The notes beneath the pieces were generated by a model, which saw nothing but the letters and a program-made list of their open reading frames with translations, had not been told where the DNA came from and did no database searches. This document shows positions 1 to 9,811 of a stretch of 64,000 nt of DNA, in pieces. Made by a program: the position numbers and the translations under genes. The DNA is taken from the NCBI GenBank assembly GCA_963691815.1, contig OY829646.1:3831152-3895151 (forward strand). Direction: 5' to 3'. Positions within the stretch are counted from its first letter, which is position 1; every line of letters starts with the position of its first letter. The DNA is from Echiichthys vipera. Its lineage: Eukaryota > Chordata > Actinopteri > Perciformes > Trachinidae.

Positions 1-2519
1 CCGGTGTTAACACCATATAGTTCTGGGTCGTACATTCCCTCTGTACATTCCAGTAGCAGGGATTCAACAACATTATATGCTCGTGTACACATGTATATGT
101 AATGTTCTTAATCCATTCTTGTTGCTGGGTTCGCTCTTGGGAGAGACCCGGGTCTAGAATGGCTAGCGTGGATCTCGTAGGGGGTGGACTTATCTGTTGT
201 TCCCCCGCTGGGAGCCGCCGTTGGTGTAGTGGAGTTGCTGACTGGGCTGGGTGTCGCGTTGGTTGTATTTTGTGATCAACGTGGAGTCGTCGTCTTTTAT
301 CTGGTGCCCCGTCGCCTGGCGATGTCTCTGTCGCAGGTCAAATTGTAGTTCCCCCAAAACTCCCATTTTGGGAGTATTGTGGTACAGGTGTTGTTTCGTG
401 GAGAGGCTGGGAATACGGTCTCTCTCTCCCAGTAACCTTGGCCCTTTCAGTCAAAGGCCTGCATCCCCAAGTGCAATACCACGCTGTATCTCCACCCTCT
501 GGTTGTATCCAGCTGCACTGCGTCTTCTTTTTTTTCTCGAATAATTCCATCTGCCTTGGTGAGAGCAGTCTTCCAGAATTCTGTTAGATGTGTTGTCCCA
601 TACCATGAAGACACTTCTTGTTTGGACCGTCCAGCAAGCCTGCTGGGCTGTCTTTGTTGAGCCATAGTGGACCCTGGTATGGGTTAGGGCCCATGGGTGG
701 CTGCCATAGTGGTACAGGATGAGTAGGACTGTGATAACTCCAACCATCACTGCACCACTTTTGGCCAAAAAGCAAAAGCAACATTTTATTTTCTTTCTTT
801 CATTCAGCTGCTGCGGTTGGTTTTCCATTATTTGTGAGCCAAACTCATCTGGGTTTGGTCGAGGAGCTCTTCTCCCCGGTCGAGGCATCATGGGTTGAAG
901 CTCCATCCTTGATTGGAGCCCTTCTTAGTTATGATTGGTCAGTCACTATATAATGGCTTATAAAGGGGATGGCCAGGGATTGACACCGCCCTTGGTCACT
1001 CCCCTATCTTCATGTCACTTTATAGCTTACTGTGAAGCTCTGTTTTTCCATATTTTCTAGAGGCCTTGAAAGTTGCTGAATATCACCTCACCCCTAAGTT
1101 ATTTGACTATCAACTCTCCCTGCTTATGGAAACATTGTTGGTAGATACGCTTTTCTGTAAAACTGGTTACCAACCATTCACATCTCAGTACATACCCTAC
1201 TGTTTCAATAATAAAGGGTGGGATGTTTATCTTGCAATGTTCTGTTTCTTCAGTTCCTAAACAGCTGGGTGTGGGGTAGAGGTAAGAGTCAGCTGATGAA
1301 TAACAAGAAGTTTGTTTTCAAATTAATTTTTTCCATGTTAATTATTCAATTCAACAAGGAACTTGTATAACTCCAACAGTCAATTTTACAGTTATCCACG
1401 GTTCCCCCATTTTTCCTGGGTGCCATAGGTCTTACTATTCCTTCTTTAATGGCTGCAACATATATACGAATTAGTCCTGATACTAGTACTACTATGTACA
1501 TTGCCCCTAATGCTAATGCACCCGAGTCAATAGTAGTTGGCTTTTTCTTCTTTATTCCATGTGGTCTTTTTAGTACCTGATACTTTTGTCTTTGTGATGC
1601 CCAAGGTCCAATTTTTCCCTGTGCTCCTATATTTTTACTGCTTTTGCTCGGTGCCCCGCATGGAGCTCCCTTTTCTAGAAAACAGGCGCCCCAGCCATTT
1701 CCTTCTGACGGCTGGGACTTCCTTTTCTGGCTCAAGTTCTTGGGGCTGCTCCTTAACCACGGAGATGTCGGCTCCCACCAAGACTACTCCGCGGAATGGA
1801 ACTGTTATCATGGAAATCTGTACTAGTATCGTCACCGTCTGCTCAGGTGTGCTGGGCGTGGCTGCCCTGCTAACCACTCCCCCCGGTACTTGTATTATTT
1901 TGTCTCGATGCCAGTCTTCTGGGGTGACGCTGGTTCATTGGGTCTGACTGTGGGCGCGGATGGTTCATCCTCTGTCACCTCTCCAGACACCATATGGATC
2001 TCATCAAAAGGGTCCAGGAATCGTCACACCTGCCACCCTTTTGCCGAACCGACACGCGACTGGAGGGCACAGCTGCAGCAGTGGACAAACTCACCATCCC
2101 ACATGCAGGTGCATTCTGATGCCTCCACATGGGCATTTTGTACATCCCACTGGGTGATGAAAATCATCCTTGGTAAGAGTTTTGTATATGTAGGCATCCA
2201 TCACCTTCACCGGCTTGCAGCTCATTCCCCTGAACTCATGCCTTGCCCCCTCGTAGTGAGTTGGCTTTCCCATTCCCGGTCCCTGATATAGGACCGTCAG
2301 CCCAGTTGGATCCATGCATGTAGTGCAGGTATTCTTAACTTCCCTCTGTTCGACCATTTCTGACCATTCTGTTAGGAACCCCTTTCTTGCATATAGCAAT
2401 TTTTTAAGTCCTCTGCCAGCCCAGAGTCCCGTAGTTGTTCTTCTTTTGATAACCACCCGATAGACAGTGGCCATACTGACATAGGGTGGTAAGGTTGGTG
2501 TTCTGTTGGCCATTTCCAA
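1..2519 (-). pseudogene. Retrovirus-like env-region remnant (degenerate)
   Basis: This stretch lies downstream of the integrase remnant on the minus strand, where env sits in a retrovirus. It holds disconnected open segments at 2519-2091, 1877-1635, 1735-1346 and 906-451. The 906-451 segment has a Pro/Arg-rich start, a Lys/Cys-rich stretch and then one hydrophobic membrane-spanning segment (about residues 50-66), the layout of a type II anchor or leader. The 1735-1346 segment also has one hydrophobic stretch. I cannot see a furin site, fusion peptide or immunosuppressive motif, so the env label rests on position only. The segments are in different frames and no intact protein is encoded. The window starts inside the element and no LTR is seen. 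Confidence 0.35.
907..1345. other. Unassigned spacer inside the retrovirus-like region
   Basis: There is no convincing gene here. The plus strand has a TATA-like TATAAAGG near 959 and AATAAA near 1209, a spacing that could suit a small LTR. However, neither TG/CA ends nor target duplications can be found, and the surrounding element runs on the other strand. Confidence 0.3.
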
Positions 2520-2534
2520 ATTCCTGGTTATCTC

Positions 2535-3250
2535 CTAGCTAGGAACTGGTTTGAGTTGCTCAACTCCATGGATTCCTTTCTTCTTTAATAACACTGTGTT
2601 ACAATCTATAATCTTCTCAACCGTGTCCGATATCTCGTATTTGGCTTTAACTGCTGTGCCTGTAGGCTGGTCACGTGCCTTAATCCACACTCTCTGTCCA
2701 ACATGGAATGGGATTTTAGGACCAAGGCCATCTTTCTTATCTCTTTGGTCCCACCCCAATTCCTGTGACACAAATAGGCGTTGATTCAGTTCCTCTGAAG
2801 GGGAGGGCCTACCATCTCTATGGCGATCGTTTAGGTCCCTCCCTATCTCCAGGATTTTGTTGCTCCATTCCTTGGTATTGGCATTCTTACCAATCCAATT
2901 TTTCACTAGTCCAATGGTACGTTCAACAACGTCGTTGGCCTGTGGGGTGTAGGGCGGTGAGCAAATCCTCATTATCCCATTCTGCTGGCACCACTGGTCC
3001 ACCTGTGAGTTGCGAAAATGCGTACCATTGTCCGTTCTTAGTTCCTATGGCAACCCCAAGTCAGCACGGACTTGAGTCAGCATACTGACAACACTGCTTC
3101 CGTTGGCTTTTCTGGCAGGCCTCAATACTACATATCCTGACATTGAGTCGACAAGCACCAACAGGTACTTCTCACCCTTTTTTCCGGTTGTCTTCATAGG
3201 ACCAGCTACATCCATACATACTGATCCTCATGGTATGGTGCTCTTAATGG
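2535..3250 (-). pseudogene. Retrovirus-like integrase core and C-terminal domain (pol remnant)
   Basis: On the minus strand this reads as a DDE integrase core followed by a C-terminal domain. The first catalytic Asp lies in a CMDVAGP context, the second in RTDNGT, and the Glu in an ERTIGL context after SPPYTPQAN. A C-terminal domain of basic and aromatic residues (VGQRVWIKAR) runs to a stop near 2535. An in-frame stop at 3045-3047, just before the second Asp, separates the two halves, so the gene is dead. Upstream in the same orientation are the integrase zinc-binding region and RNase H. The family is clearly retroviral or retrovirus-like. I cannot assign the genus. Confidence 0.75.
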
Positions 3251-4090
3251 AGTGCCCCCCTACTCGCTGTCCTGTCCGTCCTGCATTGTATTAACCACAC
3301 ACCTCACAGTCCTTGAGAACCTGGCGAACTCGGGTCCCAGGAATCCAAATTGTTGTTTCTCCAGTTCCTTCCGTGTGGGGATGGTGCCTGCATGGCCTAG
3401 CGCCTTGTGTACGGCCTGCACCACCCCCTCCACGGACTCTGATGGGACCACCCTTCGCTTGGACGTCGACAAAGACTATTCTCCTCTCTTGAACAAAGCG
3501 GTCCACCTCGTCATTCCCCTGCAAGTGACGTCCCTCTCTGGCATGGGCTTTTTGATAAACCACGTCAACTCCATATTTAGCCGCACTTCGGCTATCTTAC
3601 GCCATAGATTTGGATGAGCCACCTCTTTCCCTTTGGCGCTCTGGAAGCCATTTTCCTCCCAAATGGCTAGGTCCTCTATGAGGGCTTCTGTCACTATTTG
3701 CGCCCTCTTTACTTTTATTTTTTTCTAGTTCTATTAGTTCAATTCAATTCAATTTTATTTATAGTGTCGAATCATAACAAAAGTAATCACACTCAATGAC
3801 TTATTTATGATCTACATAGACCCAACAATTCCTCTTAGTATTAGTCCTTCCAGTATGGCGGTCACTTCTCCTGCCTGTGCACTACCAGGGGATCGGCCCT
3901 TCTGCCGAAAGCACTCTTTCCCTTCTTGTTTGAGAATAAACCCCCAGTAGGCTGTGTGATCTTGTCCTTTCTTTGAACCGTCTGTGAATAAAATCCATTC
4001 AAACAATTCTTCTTTCGTGTCATCTTGTTTTTGCGTGTTCTTTTTAGCTGCCTGTGCGGGTCGAGGTCCAGATCGTGGCTTTGGTCCCTT
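3251..4090 (-). pseudogene. Retrovirus-like RNase H and integrase N-terminal zinc-binding region (pol remnant)
   Basis: Minus strand. At 4006-3846 there is an RNase H start with a TDGS motif and a conserved AGEVTAILEGL helix. After a LINE insertion (3739-3838) the RNase H end continues at 3694-3476. An HLQGNDEVD-type motif at about 3520-3490, in another frame, resembles the last RNase H motif. The region 3472-3291 carries the His pair (HKALGH) and, again out of frame, the CEVC pair of an integrase HHCC zinc finger. At least two frame changes and the insertion show that this is a decayed copy. RT, protease and gag are not found. Past 4090 the element is replaced by a LINE. Confidence 0.7.
3739..3838 (-). 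mobile_element. Severely 5'-truncated L2-like LINE copy (100 bp)
   Basis: The sequence matches the LINE 3' end at 4092-4220, including the TTCAA-repeat tail (minus-strand 3' end), with an internal deletion. It is bounded by a 7-bp duplication, TATTAGT, at 3732-3738 and 3839-3845. It interrupts the retrovirus-like RNase H region, so it inserted after that element. Confidence 0.8.
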
Positions 4091-4091
4091 C

Positions 4092-5520
4092 TATTCAATT
4101 CAATTCAATTTTATTTATAGCGTCGAATCATAACAAAAGTTATCTCAGGACACTTTACAGAGTAGGTAAAGACCACACTCAATGACTTATTTATGATTTA
4201 CATAGACCCAACAATTCCTCTGTAGAGTACGGTGGCAACAAAAACCTTCCCTATAACAGGCAGGAACGTCAGACAGACCCAGCTCTGTAGAGGACGGCCA
4301 TCTGTCTTGACCGGTTGGGGAGGAAGAAAAGGAGAGAGAAAGAGAGAAAAGACACACAGATGGACAGAGAGAGACAGACACACTTCCAGAGATGCAAGCA
4401 AAGCCTAACAGTACATATAATAATATTTATAGTAATGTGAATATAACGTATATGTTAAGACAGTTAATACAACAGAATAGTAGAAACAAGCACAGCTAAG
4501 GTGACAGAATATGAAAATGATAATAATTATGGTGGCAAACATGATCAATGATGAGTACTGGCAATAGCAGCTACGATACAGCTACAAATTTTATAGTTTA
4601 TTAAACTAGTGATAGTATATATGAGTGTTACGCCCCTGGTCTAGGGGAACCAGAGACAGAACATGATGTTGCTTCTCCCCATTCTTCCCACTCCCAAGAA
4701 GGCCAGTGTCACCAGGAATTTATATTTAATGTAGCCATTTATTTATCTTCAGAGGGAGATGAAGCAAAACAACAAACAAAAGAATCTGTCTCCCTACCTT
4801 CCCTATGCAAATAAAAATATTAACAAAAGGACAAAACCTTACCTAACTCCTACATGGGGGTAAAACAGGAGAAAAACGGGTTAAAGAAAATGCCTCTCCC
4901 TCCTACTGGGCTACCAAAACCAATTTTCCATACTCACAAATTTTCAACAGCATACACGAACACAGACACAAACACAAACACAAAAACTTGATCAAGCTAG
5001 ACACTAGTCCCAGTTGGTCGGGGGTGAATGGTTGGAGAGAGGAAGACTGCAGCCAGCCGAAGGTTCAAAAAGGCTCCTCTCCTGCCTCTGGCCAATCCTG
5101 GAGCAGTAATCAGGCAGCTCCAGCCAATGAGCAGGTCCAACCTGCTATCAATCATTCTCACACACACACACACACTCAGAGCAAACTGCTCACAGACTAG
5201 GAGGAGGAGGAGGGACAGAGCAGCATCAAACAATACACAAACTAATGACCCAGGGTCATAACAATGAGTAACAGTGATAATAGCAGCAGGAAGCGTCATG
5301 TAGGACCACGGCAGCAGGCACCACCACGATCAGCAGAGACCTGCGAGACGACAAAGCACAAACAGCTCCGGGGAAGAAGCTGAATTAGTAACATGCATTG
5401 ATGAGACATGAATGGTACAGACAGAGAGGAGAGAAGCTCAGAGTATCAGGAAAAGTATTATCCCCCGAAGGACTAGGCCTATAGCAGCAGAATTAAGCAG
5501 AATAAAGTCTTATCGTAAGC
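4092..5520 (-). mobile_element. L2-like LINE 3' UTR and tail
   Basis: This is the 3' untranslated part of the minus-strand LINE whose ORF2 ends at 5522. It ends at 4092 in short TTGAA-type repeats. The segment 4092-4400 is a sequence abundant in fish genomes. Related pieces occur in this window at 3739-3838, 14410-14555 (opposite strand) and 16782-16898 (opposite strand). The UTR is split by a solo LTR at 4626-5263. Confidence 0.75.
4626..5263 (-). mobile_element. Solo LTR (about 638 bp)
   Basis: The ends are TGTTA and TAACA, the TG...CA form of LTR termini, and they are flanked by a perfect 5-bp duplication ATGAG at 4621-4625 and 5264-5268. Removing it restores a continuous LINE 3' UTR. No internal retrotransposon sequence is present, so it is a recombination product. 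Orientation is tentatively minus, because AATAAA lies near one end on that strand. The TGTTATGACCC start resembles fish Gypsy-type LTRs, but this is not proven. It contains a short CA microsatellite near 5160. Confidence 0.75.
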
Positions 5521-5521
5521 C

Positions 5522-8506
5522 CTAGCTGTAAGCTTTATCAAAAAGGAAAGTTTTAAGTTTACTTTTAAATAAGGGGACAGTGTTTGCCTCCCGAATAACA
5601 TTTGGGAGTTTGTTCCACAGGAGAGGAGCTTGGTAGCTGAAGGCTCTGCCTCCACTTCTACTTTTGGAGACTCTAGGAACGACAAGTAGCCCTGCATTCT
5701 CAGAGCGCAGAGATCTAGTTGGGTGATGCGGTACTATGAGCTCTTTAAGATACGACGGAGCCTGACCAATAAGAGCTTTGTACGTAAGGAGAAGGATTTT
5801 AAATTCTATTCTAGATTTTCCAGGTAGCCAGTGCAGAGAAGCTAATACAGGAGAAATATGTTCTCTTCTATTTGTTTTAGTTAGTACACGAACTGCAGCA
5901 TTTTGGACCAACTGGAGACTCTTAACAGACTTATTGGAGCAGCCTGATAATAAAGAGTTGCAATAGTCCAGCCTAGAAGTAAAAAATGCATGGACAAGTT
6001 TCTCTGCATCTTTCTGAGACACAATGTTCCTAATTTTTGCAATATTGCGCAGGTGAAAATATGCAGTCCTTGTTGTTAGTTTTATGTGACAATCGATCTT
6101 GATCAAAAATAACACCCAGATTCCTTACTGTGGTGCTGGAGGACAACACAACATCATCCAGAGTAACAATGTCTTTAGCTATTGAGTTTCGGAGGCCTTT
6201 GGGGCCAAGTACAATAACTTCAGTTTTGTCTGAGTTTAACATCAGGAAATTGCAGGTCATCCAGCTTTTTTTCCCCTTAATGCACATTTGAAGTTTATTT
6301 AACTGATGGGTTTCTTCTGGTTTGATCGACAAATATAATTGTGTATCATCAGCATAACAATGAAAATTTATGGAGTGCTTCCTTATAATATTTCCTAAGG
6401 GAAGCATATATAAGGTAAATAGAATTGGTCCAAGGACAGAACCCTGTGGGACTCCGTGACTAACTTTAGTGTGCATGGAGGATTTGTCATTAACATGTAC
6501 AAACTGAGATCTATCTGATAAATATGACTTAAACCAGCTCAGTGCAGTTCCTTTAATGCCAATTAGATGCTCCGGTCTCTGTAGCAGGATGTGATGGTCA
6601 ATAGTGTCGAAGGCAGCACTAAGATCTAGTAAAACAAGTACAGAGACAAGTCCTTTGTCTGAAGCTATTAGAAGGTCGTTAGTAATTTTCACCAGTGCTG
6701 TCTCAGTGCTATGATTTGCTCTAAATCCTGACTGGAAATCCTCAAATATCTCATTATTATGTAAAAAGTCACAAAACTGATTGGCAACTAATTTCTCGAG
6801 GATCTTAGAGAGAAAAGGAAGGTTATATATAGGTCTATAGTTGGCTAGTACCTCAGGATCAAGACTGAGCTTTTTAAGAAGAGGTTTAATTACAGCTACT
6901 TTAAAAGACTGTGGTACATTACCTGCTGATAAAGACATGTTAATCATATCTAATACAGGAGAGCTAATTAAAAGTAACACTTCTAGTTGGAATAGAGTCT
7001 AGGAGACAAGTAGAAGGTTTTGATGCTGAAATAGTAGAGGTTAATTTGTTAAGGTTGACTGTAGAAAAGCAGTCCAAGAATATATCAGGTTGTACATTTT
7101 GTAAGGTTCCTGGGTTTGATGAAAAATTGGTCTCTAATAGTTATAATTTTGTCATTAAAGAAGGTCATAAAATCGTTACTACTGAGGGTTATAGGAATAC
7201 ATGGCTCAATAGAGCTGTGGCTTTCTGTCAGCCTGGCTACAGTGCTGAAAAGAAATCTAGGATTGTTCTTATTCTCCTCTATTAAAGATGAGTAATATGC
7301 TGCTCTGGCATTACGGAGGTCCTTCCTATAGGTTTTAAGACTTTCTTGCCAAACTAAGTGAGATTCCTCCAGTTTAGTGGAGCGCCATTTACTTTCCAAC
7401 TTTCGCGATATTTGTTTTAATTCACAGGTTTGTGAGTTATACCACGCAGCTAACTTCCTCTGTTTTATTATCTTATTTTTTAAAGGAGAAACAGAGTCGA
7501 GTGTTGTTCTTAGAGAGCCTGCAACACTTTCAACAAGGTGATCAATTTCAGAGAAACTAACGTTAGTGCAGGAGTCTTGAATATTAGGATAAGGCATTAA
7601 AGTAAATGCAGATGGAATCACTTCCTTAAATTTAGTTATAGCACTATCAGATAAACATCTAGTGTAGACACTTTTACCCAGAGGTGAGTAGTCCTGTAAT
7701 ATGAATTCAAAAGTCATTAAATAATGGTCTGATAAAATAGGATTCTGTGGAAAGACTATTAAGTAATTAATTTCCATACCATAAACCAAAACAAGGTCGA
7801 GGGTGTGATTAAAACAGTGAGTAGGTTTATGTACACTCTGACTAAAACCAATCGAATCTAATAGAGAGAAAAACGCGATACTGAGACTATTATTATCGCT
7901 GTCCACATGAATATTAAAATCACCTACAATGATTACTTTGTCAGATTTAAGGACTAAATTCGACAGAAACTCTGAGAATTCAGACAGAAATTCAGAGTAC
8001 GGACCAGCAGCACGGTACACTATAACAAATATAATTGGCTGCACAGTTTTCCAGGTTGAATGTGAAAGACTAAGAACAAGACTTTCAAATGAATTATAAT
8101 TTAGTTTAGGTTTAGGGTTTATTAAAAGGCCTGAGTCATAAATAGCTGCAACGCCTCCTCCTCGACCACTGCCTCGAGGAATATGAGTATTAATATGACT
8201 GGGAGGAGTGGATTAATTTAGGCTAACATATTCTTCGGGACGCAGCCATGTTTCGGTCAGACAGAGTAAATCAATATGGTTATCTGATATCAGATCGTTT
8301 ACTAATACAACTTTAGATGACAGAGATCTGATGTTTAAAAGTCCACATTTTATTTTCTGATATTGTTGTATTGTCGCAGATTTTGTGTTGATTTGTATCA
8401 AGTTTTTCTTTATAGCTCCTCTTCTCTTCATTTTTGATCTGTTTAATTTAAATGATCGTGGGGCAGACAGTGTTTGTATACTAAACTGAGCTGGAAAAAG
8501 CTCCAC
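5522..8506 (-). pseudogene. L2/CR1-like LINE ORF2 (endonuclease and reverse transcriptase), broken
   Basis: Minus strand. Reading downward, 8506-8213 gives the start of an APE endonuclease (GLLNIRSL, LCLTETWL). Then 8044-7085 gives VGDFN and LSDH endonuclease motifs and a linker. Then 6980-6030 gives a reverse transcriptase with LDLSAAFDTIDH, GVPQGSVLGP and the catalytic YADD. The C-terminal domain follows at 6115-5522 (SRLDYCNSLL, LHWLP). The DTIDHHILL and YADDTQLYLS signatures are those of the L2/CR1 group. The protein is split over several frames with stops between segments, so it is inactive. ORF1 lies upstream at 9440-8625. Confidence 0.9.
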
Positions 8507-8624
8507 AGGGAGCGCAGAGAGGTGTGTAAGACTGCCACTCTGCTTCCTGGGGAACCTGTGATAAGGGCAGCGCAGAGAGGTGTATTAAACTGCGACTCTG
8601 CTTCCTGATCCCAACACTGGGTTG

Positions 8625-9440
8625 TCATGGTTTTAGACCGCTAACAACTGCGTCCAGGTTCTTAGATATGAGAGCGGCACCCTCCAAAGTAGGATGAATA
8701 CCATCTCTCCTAATAAGACCAGGTTTTCCCCAGAAAGACTGCCAATTATCTACGAAGCCCACATTTTTTACCGGGCACCATCCAGACAGCCAGCGACGGA
8801 ATGATGACATGCAGCTATACATGCCATCGCAAGTCAAGTTGGGCAGGGGACCAAGGAAAATTACGGAGTCCGACATAGTTTTTGCATAAGCACACACCGA
8901 CTCCACATTAATTTTAGTGACCTCCGATTGACGTAATCGGGTGTCATTACCGCCGACGTGAATAACAATCCTACCATATTTACGTTTATGCTTAGCCAGA
9001 AGTTTCAAATAGGATTCAATGTCGCCCGCTCTGGCCCCTGGGATGCATTTTACTATGGCCCCTGGTGTCACTAAGTTCACGTTTCTCAGAATGGAGCTGG
9101 CAATAACCGGTGTTGTTTCCTCAGCAGGTGTGTCACTGAGTGGAGAAAACATGTTTGAAACGTGAACGGGCGGATGGTTAACCATGGGCTTCGATTTAGA
9201 GCTATGCTTTCCTCTCACAGTCACCCAGGAGGACCCTGGCTGCTCAGGGATTGCCAGGGAAGGGCTAGCAGGAGCTAACGCTACACTATGTGGCTTCGCA
9301 CCGGCTAAAGTTGTAGGTGGCTGGCTAGCTACTGTAGCGTAAGACTGAGCTTCCATGGTGCGGAGCCGTGCCTCTAACTCACTGAGCCTCGCCTCCAGCG
9401 CTACAAATACACTACACCTATTACACCTTACCATTATCAC
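8625..9440 (-). CDS. LINE ORF1 protein with coiled coil and SGNH esterase-like domain
   Basis: This 271-residue open frame is ORF1 of the adjacent L2/CR1-like LINE. Residues about 12-35 form a short heptad-like coiled coil (ALEARLSELEARLRTMEAQ). A Ser/Pro-rich linker follows. The C-terminal half resembles the SGNH/GDSL esterase domain of CR1/L2 ORF1 proteins, with VIHVGGNDT (the GxND block) near residue 160 and DGIHPT (the catalytic Asp/His block) near residue 250. The frame is intact although ORF2 downstream is broken. The role of the esterase in retrotransposition is not settled. Confidence 0.8.
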   Translation of the reverse strand: MIMVRCNRCSVFVALEARLSELEARLRTMEAQSYATVASQPPTTLAGAKPHSVALAPASPSLAIPEQPGSSWVTVRGKHSSKSKPMVNHPPVHVSNMFSPLSDTPAEETTPVIASSILRNVNLVTPGAIVKCIPGARAGDIESYLKLLAKHKRKYGRIVIHVGGNDTRLRQSEVTKINVESVCAYAKTMSDSVIFLGPLPNLTCDGMYSCMSSFRRWLSGWCPVKNVGFVDNWQSFWGKPGLIRRDGIHPTLEGAALISKNLDAVVSGLKP

Positions 9441-9811
9441 TAAAGGAGGCAGAGGAGTAGCTAAACATACGACACTCCGAGCAAGAGAGAGCAGGAGAGA
9501 GAGCGGGGGAAGCCCTCACCAGCCGTGAAGCTAACTGCTAAGCTAAAGTGGCTAACAGCGTGTAACGATTAATTAGCAAGAAAGCGGCTGAAAGAAGGAG
9601 AGCTGTGAGTGCTTGAGTAGAACTAGTGAATGTTTAAATGTTAAGCGGTAGTTAGCCGCTGTGGTGAATATTATAGCAAAAACAGTTGAATTTAGTGAGA
9701 GCAGCTAACAGTGAAACAACAACGAGTGACCAACACACAAGCACCGGAAATAACGTAATACATCACCGTAACACGTCAGCACGTACCAGAGCAGGAGGCG
9801 TATCAAGAGGT
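9441..9811 (-). mobile_element. Probable 5' UTR of the L2-like LINE
   Basis: Non-coding sequence directly upstream of the LINE ORF1 on the minus strand, running to the junction with the Tx1-like LINE fragment near 9812. No gene or other structure is seen. Confidence 0.45.

Noticed and set aside
950..1225. Plus-strand TATAAAGG and AATAAA about 250 bp apart as a possible LTR or small gene
   Set aside because: No inverted TG/CA ends, duplication or open frame supports it, and these short motifs occur by chance.
4997..5299. 100-codon minus-strand frame with hydrophobic stretches
   Set aside because: It runs across the solo LTR boundary and a CA microsatellite, with no motif.
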